This document shows, one piece after another, positions 48,440 to 60,011 of a stretch of DNA of 64,000 nt (position 1 is its first letter; every line of letters begins with the position of its first letter). Position numbers and translations under genes: made by a program. Below the pieces are notes generated by a model. The model did no database searches and had not been told where the DNA came from. It worked only from the letters and a program-made list of their open reading frames with translations. Origin of the DNA: Anaeramoeba flamelloides (lineage: Eukaryota; Metamonada; Anaeramoebidae); the NCBI GenBank assembly GCA_027625915.1, contig JANTQA010000072.1, forward strand, positions 2,418,001-2,482,000, written 5' to 3'.

Positions 48440-50830
48440 AAAACACAAAAAAATTTATAATTTTTCACTTTTTGATAACTTCATATATAATTAACATTAT
48501 TGGTCAAATAAAAGATCTTAGATCTAAAATTATTACTAAAGATTATTTATAATTTAAATTGTAAAATAGAATTTTCTAGGCTCTAGAAAGATTTTTTTTT
48601 TCAAATATAAAACTAAAAAAATGTAACTTTTTAAAATTTTTTTTCAGTCAAGAGATTATAATAATAGAAGTTTTGATGATAATATCAATTTATCTTGGTA
48701 TTAACAATTAAATTTTGATAATATTTTAAAAATTGCGATTAGTTCTACTTTATCGTGAGAAATCATAAAATACTGATATTTCATATTATTGCTATAAAAT
48801 AAAAAATTATTATTTTGAAATCACTTTAAAAAAAAGTCTCTTGACTTCAACAAAAGCCCTGAGACTTATAAAATACTTTTACCCTTTTAAAACGTTAGAT
48901 GGTGTTTATAAGAGTTCTGAAATGTCTTCAAGTGTTTAAAAGTTTTTGAAGGCAGAAAACTTTTATAAATGGAAGGAGTTTGGTTTATTGTGGTAAATTT
49001 TTTTCTTTTCTTTTTTTTTTTTTTTTAAAATATAAAATTACAAATTATTTCTAGATCATAATAATAATAACCCATTCCAACAATATACTTGTATATAAGA
49101 TATATGTGTATTCTTTTGTTTTATGTGTAGCTATTACCATCATAAGTTAAACAGTCAAAAAAGAATAAATAGAGTACTTTTTCCTTCTTATTGGTGATTG
49201 ATTAAAAAAAAAACTTCTCAGCTCTAATTGTGTTTTCTGTCCAATACAAAGATACACAAAAAAGAAGAATAATAAAAAAAAAATAATTGTCCAAAAAATC
49301 TCAATAATAAGTGATAATTTGGCTAGGTTGTTAAAAAGATTTAAAAAAAATTTCAAACCCCTTTTAGCTAGCCTAGAATATTGAAACTGTTTGTAACCCA
49401 AGAATACATTCTTTAAAGAAAGGGTAGAGGGTTGGTTGTGTTAGAAGCTAACTATTCAACACTATTCACAACACCACTATTGACAGAGATAGTATTAATT
49501 TATCTTTAATTCTTGTTGTTGTTCATCTAAAATAATCTGATCTGATAGGTTTGTCAACCAAATCAAGAGAAAATCCTAATAAAAATATTTGATCTTATAC
49601 TTGATAGAATCAAGTATTTTTTTTTTTTTTTTTTCAAAGAATAACTTATTTTTGCATATATGTTTTTTGATCAAAAAATTGATTTTTTCCAAAATATTGT
49701 TGAATTAGCCCAAAAACTCATCAACTATTATATCTCGATTACTTTTTAATCGCTTTATTTTGGTATTTATCACGATTTTTAAATAATTATCACAATTTAT
49801 TAGAATATCACGATTTTTGATATTATTGAGATAATATTGTAATTTTAAAAAATATAACAATTTGATAAAAATTATCACGATTTGCGTAACTTAATCGTGA
49901 CATAAGCTTAGATATCATCAAAAAATCAACTATTTTCAAAGAAATTTTATATTTAATAAACATCTTTCAAAGGGTTGGTCAATTATTTCATACATTAAAG
50001 AATTATTTACGGATTAAAGTAAAAAAAAAAATATGCTGTTTTGAATTTTCCTTTAGATTTTTCCGATTAATTTTATCTAATTTTTGAAATCAAAGATAAT
50101 TTTTGAAATTTTTTTTTCATTTCAAAAATTAAAAAAAAATCTTCTTTAGGTTTTTGAAATTTAAAAGAATTGAGTAAGATCCGGATTTTACTTAATTCTT
50201 TTAAATTCTTGAAAAGATAGGCACTTACCAGCACTTGACGGAACTTGACAGAACTTGACAGACACTTTTCCTTTTATTTTCCAAAATCAAAAGAATCAGG
50301 TGAAATATATAGAATAAACTTGATTCTGATAAATTCTGGAAAAATTAGGATACACCCTTTATCTTTTCTAACATTCTTTTAAACGGGTGTTAGTCTATGT
50401 ATTTACTAGATTCTTTAAAATCTTGGAAAACCTAGCACACCGGATATTAAACATTTGTATTTTTTCTCTCTATTTCAGTTTTATTAGAATGGTTGAACAT
50501 TTTCAAAACAACTAGTTAATATCTATTCAAGTAAATTCTCCAAAAGTTTAATTATACTAAAATTCGTCAATTCATTTATTTGGTATTTTTTACTGGAAAA
50601 AACACCCTTTTTTCTCGACCAGAGACTTTTTTAAAAAAGATACTACTATTAACAACAATAAATACAAAAACCCCAAGAATTTAAAGTTCTGGAATTTTGA
50701 TTCTATTGTAAATAGAAATTATTATTAATACTGAAAGGTTAATTATAGTATGTGTTTATCTATCCTAAAATTTTCAATTTCATTTTTCATTATTAGTGAA
50801 TAGAAAACCTAAAAAATCATTCTTTTTTGG
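48440..50830 (-). mobile_element. hairpin-cassette element, copy 3, split by element A
   Basis: The tail block is at 48440-48600 (CTTTTTGATAACTTCAT, AAAAGATCTTAGATC), hairpins at about 50050-50420, and the head at 50490-50830 (AACATTTTCAAAACAACTAG, CAACAATAAATACAAAAACC). In copy 2 tail and hairpins are about 170 bases apart; here they are about 1.45 kb apart because element A lies between them. Confidence 0.6.
48650..49980 (-). mobile_element. element A, copy 2
   Basis: Reverse-oriented match to 2865-4050: TTCAACAATATT / AATATTGTTGAATT ends, CCAACCCTCT (about 49430), the GGGTTACAA block, GAACAGAAAACACAACTA-like block, and the CACTTGAA block (48930 against 3800). The ends carry ATCACGATTTTT, AAATCGTGATA and related motifs (48740-48790 and 49735-49915). 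A minus-strand frame at 49147-49401 overlaps the best conserved part; see findings. Confidence 0.65.
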
Positions 50831-52048
50831 TTTTTATTCTATGATTATTGTATTTAAATCTGGAAATTTAACAAATTGAAAAAATAATTACTTTTGGAAG
50901 TTGTAAATATTCATTATTAAGTTTCGAATATATATTTTTTTGTAACTATTTTTTGACTTGTAAAAGTATTTTTAACATTTTTTTTATAAATTTCAATTTT
51001 TCTTTGTGGTATTTTGTAAAAAATCAACTAATTAACTTTACAATAATATTTAATAATAGATTTTTAAGAACATTTTATATCGAGAAAACTGTAATATCTT
51101 TAATTCCCAATTATACTATACTTTAATTATATTTAAATTAGGGTAATGTTTATCTCTTCTGAATAAATTATTGTCAAGTGAAAATCCAATTAAAAAAAGT
51201 AAACCTTGATTTCCTATCTTGGGCCTTATTATAAATTTCAAGTGAATAATTTCGAACAAAATCACAAGATCAATTTTATTTTCAATTGATCATTTTGAAA
51301 ACAACTCAAGTGATACAAGATCTAAAAAGGTACTTACATAAAATTTGTTTTACGCATACATCAATTTCAAAAGATTAACAACTAATACTTTATTTGGGCC
51401 AAGTTTGAGAGAATTTTCCTTAAGGTACCTAATCGAGGTCAGAAAGTGTGGTTTCCAAGAGATTCTTGTTTCCAATAAAGGTATTCTTTTCTTCCTAGTT
51501 TTTTTCAGATTTATACTTCTTTTTTTTTCTGTAAAGAGAACTGAATAATTATCAAGTTTCATAATGAGAATTTTCTTTTGTTTTTTTGTGTAAATTTTTG
51601 TTGTATCTCAAATGAATTGTCTTTTCGAAAATGCAAATACTCAGAATTAAAGGGTATATAAAAATAATAACCACCCTTTTAAAATTATACCGTAATTAAA
51701 ATTTAATGAATCGATGATCAATTAATAACCAAGTTAGGTATGAACTAAGAAATTCTCAGTCTATTTAAACAGCCAACTAGACTCATTGATCTTTTCAAAA
51801 AGTATTCTATTTAATCATAACTGATGATTATTTGAATCGGAAACAGTCTCATTCATAAAAAATGAATTCAAATCTAAATTGCAATGGTTCATGTCTTTTA
51901 TTGTTTGAATCTGTTTCACGCACTGTTCCTTAAATGGATTATCTCACCCTAAATATGATTAGTAATTTCATTTTTTTTTTTAACCCGCCTTTGAAATTTA
52001 CCTTAATTTTCTTATTAAAAGAAATAAAGGAAATACTTTCTTTGTAAA

Positions 52049-52352
52049 ATGTCTCTTGCTGGGATTGATTTTGGAAATACGAAAGGAGTCGTAGCCTTAG
52101 CTAGAAGAAGAGGTATTGATGTTGTTAATAATGAACAAAGTAAAAGAGAGAGTGAGTAAGTAATCCTTTTTTTATGATTATTATTGAGAATAAGCCTTTC
52201 AACAGGCGTTTTAAAAAAGTGGGGAATGAAAATTATAAAACTGTTGTCTTACTCTTTGAAGCAACCTAATCAACACTTTTGAAAACTTTTTTAAGACAGT
52301 TGTTTCAAAAGCCTGTACCTTTCTGATAATTGAACTTTATTCTTTTGTTGCT

Positions 52353-52392
<40 letters not shown>

Positions 52393-54062
52393 GTTCCTAT
52401 TTTAGTTTTAATGGAAAACAAAGATTATACGGATACACTGCAAAAGCACAAGAAGTACAAAATTATGAAAATACGTTGACTGGAATGAAATCCTTTTTGG
52501 GATTAAATTATGAAGATCCGCAATTCCAAGAAATCTTACCCAAAATGGGCTGGAAAAACTTTGTTGCTTTGAAAAATGGAGAGGTAGGATATAGTTTTGA
52601 TTATGGAATCAACAAAGAAGGTGAAAAGGAAAAAATAACATTATCGTCGACCCAAATAGGCACCCAAATGTTTAATTATTTAAAGGAAGTAGGACATAAG
52701 AATCAATCAGGAAACGATTGCGTGCTATCGTATCCTGCATATTACTCTGATCGAAGAAAGCATGCGCTTCGTGCTTCAGCGGAGGTTAGTGGACTACGGG
52801 TCTTATCGATGATTTCAGAGTCTAAGGCGATCAGCCTTGCATGGGGATTTCCAAAAAAAGATCTTCCTGAAAAGGCAGAAGATGCCAGTGTTGTGTGCTT
52901 TGTTGATTTTGGACATTCACACATAACTGCCACTGTTTCGTCTTTTACGAAAAAGAAAATTCAGATCTTGTCTGAGGCACACTCCACAAGAGTTGGAGGC
53001 AGGGAAATAGATTGGCTGTATTCTTCTTATCTGACAAATCTGATTGAAGAAAAGTTTCAAATCAAAATCTCGGAAATCCAAAGAAAAAAATCCTTATGCA
53101 GATTCTTCAATGCAGTCACCAAGACGAAGGTTATGCTTTCTTCAGCACCCAATGTGGTACCGTTTTCTGTTGACTGTTTACATAACGATCGAGATATCTT
53201 TTTAACCTTACAAAGGGACGTGTATGAATTATTGATCACCCCAATGATTGATCAAGCAATTGAAGTTGTCAAAAGGGCAATTAAATTATCTAATAAAGAT
53301 CTTTCAGAAATTAGCTTTATGGAAATTGTAGGTGGCTCGTCGAGAATCCCATTATTTAAATCAAAACTTCAGGAATATTATGGAAAGCCCTTATCAATGA
53401 CCCTCAACGCTACTGAATGTGTTGCAAGTGGCTGTGCTTTTCAAGCAGCAATCTTGAGTCCCTTATTTCAGACAAAATCTATAACCTTTAAAGATTCAAA
53501 TATCTATCCAATTTTTCTATGTTGGAAAGATCTTGCTCTTCCGAAATCTTCAAAAGAAGAAAAAGAACAAGAACAAGAACAAGAACAAGAAAATGTAGAA
53601 ATTGAATTAAAAAGTCAAGAAGTTACAGATATTTCCAATTATGAACCAATTGAAATGAATAAATCAAATTCCATAATTTTAATTAAACGTAATAATATTT
53701 TGCCAACTTTAAAGGAAATTAAATTTACAAAATCAGGCCCTTTCCGTATTCAGGCGCAATACCACAATTCAGAATTGCTCTCAGAAAAGCAACCAGAATT
53801 TTTAGATATCCCACCTTCAAATCAGATCATAGGTGTTTATGATATTAAAGATTTTCCGGTCAACACCGAAAAGCCCACTTTAATAAAGGTGCGTTTTGAA
53901 ATTGATAACTTTGGTATTTTCAAATTACGCTCAGTAAATCGTTCCGAAACTAAATTCGAAGAAATAAAAATCAGAATTAAAAAAAAACAACAACAACCAC
54001 AAACACTTCCAAACATGATTTCTCAAAACAATGATAATGGAAATAATAATAATAATAATAAC

Positions 54063-54152
<90 letters not shown>

Positions 54153-55282
54153 AGAATGAGAATAACACTAACAATAATAAGAACCAAGAAAATGAAAATG
54201 AAAAGAAAATTTTAATGGGAAATGAACAAAAAGAAAATATAAATCAAAAAGAAAATGAAGAAAAAATAGCACCAGAAAATGAAAATGAACAAGAGGTAGA
54301 AACTGAAAAAAAGCAAAATAATGAAAATGAAACTCAAAAAATTGAAGAAGAAGAAAAAAAACAAAAACAACCAGAAGAAAAACAAAACCAACCAGAAGAA
54401 CCACAATATAAAACAAAAATAAAAAAAGTAGAAAAACTTTATAAATTAAAAACTAATATTATTGATTTTTCAATTCCTTCGTCTGTTATGCAAGAATTAA
54501 AATCTATTGAATACGAAATTAAAGTTCAAAATAAAATTATTCTGGAAAAACTTAATATGAAAAATTCTTTAGAATCATATATTTATGATTTAAGAAATAG
54601 CCTTTTGACAAATTGGAAACCCTTTGCTTCCGAAGAAACAATCAAAGAAATTATGGTTGATTTAGATAAAATGGAAGATTGGATTTATGGTGATGGTTTT
54701 GATGTTTCGAAAGAAGAATATGAAAAGCATTTAAACATTTTAAAAGAAAAGGGAAACCCAATTCAATACCGATTTGAAGAAAGCCCTAAAAGAATAAATA
54801 TTTTCGAAATTATAGATACTCAAATTAAATTTTGTTTAGAAAATTTAAAAAAAGATGAATTTAATCACTTGGATGAAGAAGAAATTATTAAAATTGAAAA
54901 TAATTGCAAAAAAATGAAAGAATGGACTGCCAAAAAACAAGAACAGCAAAAGAAAAAAGAATTATATGAAGACGTGGCCATTTCTTCGGAAGAATTACAT
55001 AATAAATTTAAACATTTTTTTCATTCTTGCCAAGTCATTTTTAATAAGCCAAGACCGATACCTAAACCTAAACCTCAGCCAATGCCTAAAATCAAGACTG
55101 ATTTGGAACAGAACAAGGTAAATGAAGACCAAATCAATCAGAAAAAAATACATCAAGATAATAATGAAAATGATTTGAATAAAGGAGACAAAATTAATAT
55201 TGAAAAAAAAATAGAAATCGAAAATGAAAATGAAGTGAAAGATCATAATGATGATCTGAACTCTAACGACCTGGAATTTTAA
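52049..55282 (+). CDS. Hsp110-family chaperone (Hsp70 superfamily nucleotide exchange factor)
   Basis: Exon 1 is 52049-52155, the intron 52156-52393 (GTAAGT...AATAG, 238 bases), exon 2 52394-55282. The join gives NEQSKRESDSYFSFNGKQRL, as expected. The ATPase domain shows MSLAGIDFGNTKGVVALARR, FVDFGHSHITATV, AHSTRVGGREIDW and EIVGGSSRIPLFKSKL, and ends LNATECVASGCAFQAAILS, closest to Hsp110/Sse1. A beta domain with an acidic EQEQEQ loop follows, then a long N/T-rich insert and a helical C-terminal domain (LKSIEYEIKVQNKI ... WKPFASEETIKEIM). Hsp110 proteins release ADP from Hsp70 and hold unfolded proteins. There is no signal peptide or KDEL, so the product is cytosolic or nuclear. The frame changes inside an ACA repeat at about 54062-54150 and resumes through NENENN...KKILMGNEQ; the coding length is two bases over a multiple of three. 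Confidence 0.93.
52195..52320. repeat. diverged MITE-like inverted repeat in Hsp110 intron
   Basis: Left AACAGGCGTTTTAAAAAAGT (52201) and right ACTTTTTTAAGACAGTTGTT (about 52285) are imperfect inverses and resemble the ends of element H at 30123-30252. A pure A run of about 40 bases follows (about 52352-52390), just before the splice acceptor. Confidence 0.45.
54062..54150 (+). repeat. ACA trinucleotide repeat in Hsp110 coding region
   Basis: About 29 consecutive ACA units preceded by AAT units. In the upstream frame it reads poly-Thr; in the frame that continues into the C-terminal domain it reads poly-Asn. The change of frame falls in or at the edge of this tract. Confidence 0.9.
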
Positions 55283-57582
55283 AATTTTTGTTATTTTTTT
55301 TTTGACTTTGAATTTTTTGAATTATTCATATCTTTATTTTGAATTTATTATTTTAATTAAATATTTCTATTATATTGTTTACTTCTTTTAACACACCTAG
55401 AGTTGCCTATTATTTATTCATTTATTTTAGTATTTTATTTTTTTTTTTTTTTTCCTTCTACAAAATATTAATTGATATTTTTTTTTCTAGATTAAAGGAT
55501 ATTAACATTTATCTTCAAATATTTGTATTTATAGAATCAAAAAATTTTTAATCGGAATAAATAAATTCTATTAAGTTTTAAAAATGACATGGTTGTTTCT
55601 ACATGTCAAAATAAAGGGTTTAAAAATGCTATCAATTTTTTATTTATTATCCGATCTGATATTTTGGGATAGAAGAATTTTCAAGTTTTTTCATTCCAAA
55701 TTAAGTTCCTCAAAATGGTTCCAATTAACCATTTCTAAATGATCGTTGCTATATTTTCATTTCAAATTTATCTCTTAAAATTTTTGATAAATGTTGCTAT
55801 TTTTTTTTCTTCCTCAAAAACCAATGCTTGTTCCACTGTAAGACACTTTAGGAATAATTATCGCATATATTCAGTGATGTTGATCTGAAAAATATAGCAA
55901 CATTTTTCATATTTTTTCCCAAAAATTCACTGGAAGAAAATAACATATTTAAATATTAATTTATATTGTTTAATGGAATTATTGGTGTGACACCCCAAAA
56001 TAAAAAAAAAATAGTGATGTGATCTAATTTTGAATAATTAAAAAAGCCAAATTTGGAACTTAGTTTTATAGTCTAAATACGTTTTTAAATTTTAAATATT
56101 TAATTTATTTTCGAGTGTAAAAGTATTTTACTATTTTGAAAATTATTTTGCAAAATGAAATTTTGTAATTTTTTGATATTTAAAAAATACTAAATCAAAC
56201 TGTATCCACAGCTTTTTAATGCAAAAAAATGTTTTTTTTTTAAGAGAATAAAAATGATTTATCATGTTTTCTAATACTTTTAAAGGTTTCTTGGACCTGT
56301 GAAAATATTGAATATAAATGTTAGACATGATTACTAAATAACATTTAATGATTATTTACTCATTCCAATTTCAACTTTATTATAAATTAAAAAACAAAAA
56401 TAATCTAAATAATAAGAGAATACAAATAAATTAGACATAATACAGAGCAAAAAAAAGATTTTTATAGAAAAAAAAAACTGTAACAAAAAAAAAACGGATG
56501 TTATAATCATGAATCTACTAAAAGAAAATTGAAGTGTTTTAATTTTTTTAAATTTGATAAATATAGTATTGAAATTTCTTAATAACAAAAATTTTAATTT
56601 TCAAAAAGAACTTTAATAATTATACCCAAGAGAGTTAATTAATATCTACAAGAATTTTTAAATATTTTGTATTTTAATATAATTTATTGTTTTCTCATTT
56701 ATTTCTTTTATGAATTACGTCATCCTCTTACTTTATATCATGATTTGTAAAACTTTTTTTCGATGATTGGTAGAAGGCTAGTATTGAGTTTGTTAAATTA
56801 AAAAATCACATTCAATTGGTCGATGGTATTTAATTATTTGATCAATCAATAATTATATTTGCAATTTTACAAATTTACTAATTATATTTTTTTATTATTT
56901 CATTTCATCATTTTGGTAACATCAATTTTTATTTTTTTGGTTTTATATTCTTTTTCTTTTATTTGGATAAAAATGATCATACAAAATTTATTAATATTAG
57001 GTAACTGAAATGTGGTTGAATATTATGTTTGAAAAAAAACAATAAATGAAATTTTTTTAACCTATTTTTGAGTTTGGCTCCGTTTCCAAATTTTTGGAAT
57101 GGTGTTTATATATTCACAAATATATTTCTTATTTTTTTAAAAGATTTTTTCACAAATCTTTTGTTCATTATCAACTAAAAAAATTATACAATCTAACAAG
57201 CTTTTAAAATAGCTAAAATTATTTTTATTGGTTATTATTATGTACATCATATATATCCATTGCTTGGAATTTTTATGTCTATATATTTTTATTATGAAGA
57301 ATTGATATCAAAATATTTTATATTGAATAAAAAAATCATATTGATTTTTCAATTATGGAATGTATTTGGAGTAAATTTTTTACTTAATTTTTTGTGAAAA
57401 TTTTAAATAATAAAGACAAATTTATTATTTTTTTTTCTATTTTTCCCCTCGCTGAATATTCTTTATATTGTAAAGAATAAACACAAACGAAAAAGATCAA
57501 GTAGTCACCTGTTAATACTTTGATACTGGAATAGAAAAATAAGAGTAACTTGATAATAAAAACGAAAAAGCAAAGGCTAAAA
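55283..57582. other. intergenic region after Hsp110
   Basis: AT-rich. The only repeat recognised is 56700-57115, a direct match to 63140-63535. Frames at 56143, 56352 and 57384 on the minus strand are Phe/Leu-rich artefacts of T/A-rich DNA. Confidence 0.45.
56700..57115 (+). repeat. dispersed repeat F, copy 1
   Basis: Direct, co-linear match with 63140-63535: GTAGAAGGCTAGTATTGAGT against ATAGAAGGTTAGTGTTGAGT, then TTTGTTAAATT, AAAATCACA, AATTGGT, and at the end CAAATTTTTGGAATGGTGTT against CAAAATTTTTGGAAGGGGGT. The copies are well above chance similarity though diverged. Confidence 0.7.
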
Positions 57583-57732
57583 ATGACCAAAGGTTTAAAG
57601 CAAATCAGATCAATACAAAAAAAAAAGAAATTACAACAATTAAATAACTATACACAAATGAACATTCATGATCATCGAATTATTAAATCAACCAAAAATA
57701 TCGTGACTGTGGTTTTGGGAGTTCTTAATTAA
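57583..57732 (+). CDS. possible tiny basic protein (49 residues)
   Basis: ATG 57583 opens a 49-codon frame ending in TAA. It starts MTKGLKQIRSIQKKKKLQQ, which by eye resembles the start of the small 4F5/SERF and ZNF706-type proteins (M-x-[RK]-G-x-x-x-I/L-x-x-Q-K-x-x-K-K). The C-terminal part, NIHDHRIIKSTKNIVTVVLG, does not contain the zinc finger expected of ZNF706. It may be a first exon whose partner was not found, or a genuine mini-protein, or chance. Flanking DNA is AT-rich intergenic. Confidence 0.35.
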   Translation: MTKGLKQIRSIQKKKKLQQLNNYTQMNIHDHRIIKSTKNIVTVVLGVLN

Positions 57733-58765
57733 AAACAACTTTGTTTTTTTTTTTTTTTTTCCAATTGATACTTATAAACCCTTTTTAAATTTCTTTTTTT
57801 CTTTTTCTCTTACCTTTTTCCTTATCAATTTTTTGATTTTTGTTTTTTAAACATAAAAAAAAATTGGGTGTGTCTATCCCTCTAACAATGGTGAAATCTA
57901 TGATTCTACGATTAAATTACCTTTGAGGAAATTTAAATAAAAATACATTTAGATTGTAAATTTTACACTTCTTCAATATTAATAAAAACAATTTTTTAAT
58001 AAACATTAAATAAAAACTCGATTGAAAAATAAAAATAAAAATACAATCTTTAATGTAAAAATAAAATAAAATTAAATATTTATTGTTAATTTTAAAAAAT
58101 TAAAAAAATATATTTTTTTTTAAAAATATAAAGTTGATATTTAAGATACATTAAGGGAAATTAAAAATAAAAATTATAAAAGTGTGTATATTAATCTATA
58201 TATTTCCGTAAAAAGTAAGAAATTTTCCATCTTGTTTGTTTTTTTGAAAATATAATCAAATTGTTTATTGTTATATTGTAGTTTAAATTTAATTATTTTT
58301 TCTTTTTTCTATTTTAAATTTCATATAAAATTAAAAAAATGATTGAATTAGTTGAATAACCGTAACCAAATAATTTTGCAAAATTTAAATGATTATCAAA
58401 TAAAAATACTGTTTATTTAAAATTAAAAGATTGTCTTTTGTTTCCCTTTTCTAATATAAAAAAAATTGAGATTCAAAAGATTCTTGTAAAAAATATAGAT
58501 TCAAACTTTGATCTTGTATATTTTTCAAATATTGCCATTTTTATTTCAAGTTTTAAAAATGAAGAAGAGGTATCCTTAATTGAAGTCAATTTTCTTTTTT
58601 GTAGATATTTTGTTTATATCTCTAAAGTCATTGCCTCCAATTTTTGGTAATAGAAAGGGAAACAAAACATAAATATTTTAATTGGAAAACAAGCAGTAAT
58701 TAATATTTACAAAAAATCAATTCAATGAAAAGTTTCTAAAGAGTAGTAAAAGCTAAAATACTTTG
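57733..58765. other. intergenic, no feature recognised
   Basis: AT-rich with T and A runs. The frame at 58438-58650 begins with a non-ATG codon and shows no recognisable domain. The poly(A) site of the minus-strand gene at 58766 should lie near its right end. Confidence 0.45.
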
Positions 58766-60011
58766 TTATTTTAATTTTTTTCCAGAAAAACTTTTACTTT
58801 TTTTCATTCTCCGCCAGAGGGGATATTTAAAAATTGATATATTTTTCTTTTTCTTTTTCTTTTTCTTTTTCTGTTTCTGTTTCTGTTTCTTTTTATTATT
58901 GTTTTTTTTTTCGTTTTGATTCTTAGCTTTTTTGCTTGTGATTTTCATTTTGAGAGAAAATTCAACATTTTCTTTGTTTGTTTCTTTTTTTTGGTAAACA
59001 GACCCTGATCTGAGTCTATTTAAAATAACTTGGTGCTTTTGGTAGTTAAGGGCATTTGGATTTATTGTAATTGATCTCGATCGTAGCCGCTTTTTTGTTT
59101 CCCCAATTCTTACCGTTTTTTCTTTGGGCTGCTTGGTCTCCTCAGTCAAGTTTTCCTTTTTTTTGCCAAACCAAAATTGTGTATTACCCTTTTTTGAAAT
59201 TGTCCCATATTTCCCTTTGACTCTTTCAACCTGTGGGTTGATACTTTTTTTTTTCTTTTTTTTTTTTTTTTTGACAAGATCAGTCCTGTTTATTTGGATC
59301 TGACACGCTTTGCCCGTGCTTTTGTCATCAGTTGTGGTGCTTTTGGTTAGTGTTTTTGAATTTTTTTGTTTCTTTTTGTCGTTTAATTTGAAAAAATCCT
59401 TCCCCTTAAAACAGTGTTCAGATTTTACTTTTTTTAAACCGTGAGTTTTTGTTTCTTCTTTTTTGGTCTTGTCTTGCAATTTTTTGATTTTTTTCTGAAA
59501 ATTTTGTAATTTCAAATTCTTAATCTCAAGAAAGAGTACTTTTTTTTTTAATTTTTCCAGCTCCTCTTTCAATGTAAATTGCTTTTGTTTTAATTTCCTT
59601 GTTTTGATTGCGATGTTGTCTCTTTCTTCATTGAAATCTTCAAGTTGTAAGAGCCTTTGGTTTAAAAGATCTTTGTTGATGTTAGGAAATAAAGAAAAAA
59701 ATGTGAATTTTGAAAAGTTGAAAAAGAATTAGAATGTTTTTTCTTTTGTTTTGTTGTTACTGCCTCAACAAGAAAAAAATTGTGTTCTTTTCTTTTTTCA
59801 CTTGTTATTTAAGAGTGAGAAATAGAAAAAACCAAAAACAGGCACAAAAAGGGAAGGAGAGTGCTTTACTTTCTAAGGTATAGATTTTTTTATGGAAATT
59901 TTTTCTTTGTAGTTCGATTAAATCGGAAATCTCAGAGTGCTGTTTTTGTAAAGATATTAAAGATTTTTTTTGGTTATGACTTTGAACATTATTTTTGGTT
60001 GTAATGTTCAT
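58766..60011 (-). CDS. basic coiled-coil protein of unknown function
   Basis: Exon 1 runs from ATG 60011 down to 59870, exon 2 from 59670 to 58766; the 199-base intron (GTAAAG...CAACAAAG) joins in phase and gives 348 residues. The first third is a continuous coiled coil (IYTLENLLNQRLLQLEDFNE ... LEKLKKKVLFLEIKNLKLQN). The middle and end are Lys/Ser-rich with poly-Lys runs and RLRSRSITINP and NRLRSGSV, two RxRSxS-type sites that basophilic kinases favour. The C-terminal IFKYPLWRRMKKSKSF is distinct. No known family was recognised; a cytoskeletal or nuclear scaffold is possible but unsupported. The in-phase splice that extends the coil supports the gene model. Confidence 0.65.

Larger units (their letters stand above)
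46097..52048. other. 6 kb intergenic region with nested repeats
   Basis: Contains repeat family I copy 2 (46380-46870) and a hairpin-cassette element split by element A copy 2 (48440-50830). About 46900-48430 shows no recognised repeat or gene. Frames at 51345 (+) and 51350 (-) overlap each other and have no family resemblance. The promoter of the Hsp110 gene lies at the right end. Confidence 0.5.

Noticed and set aside
51345-51562. Overlapping 67- and 70-codon frames on both strands upstream of Hsp110
   Set aside because: No family resemblance, no splice partners, and opposing frames of similar quality.
53977-54416. Poly-Leu and Phe-rich minus-strand frames
   Set aside because: Antisense of the ACA repeat and the Glu/Lys-rich part of Hsp110.
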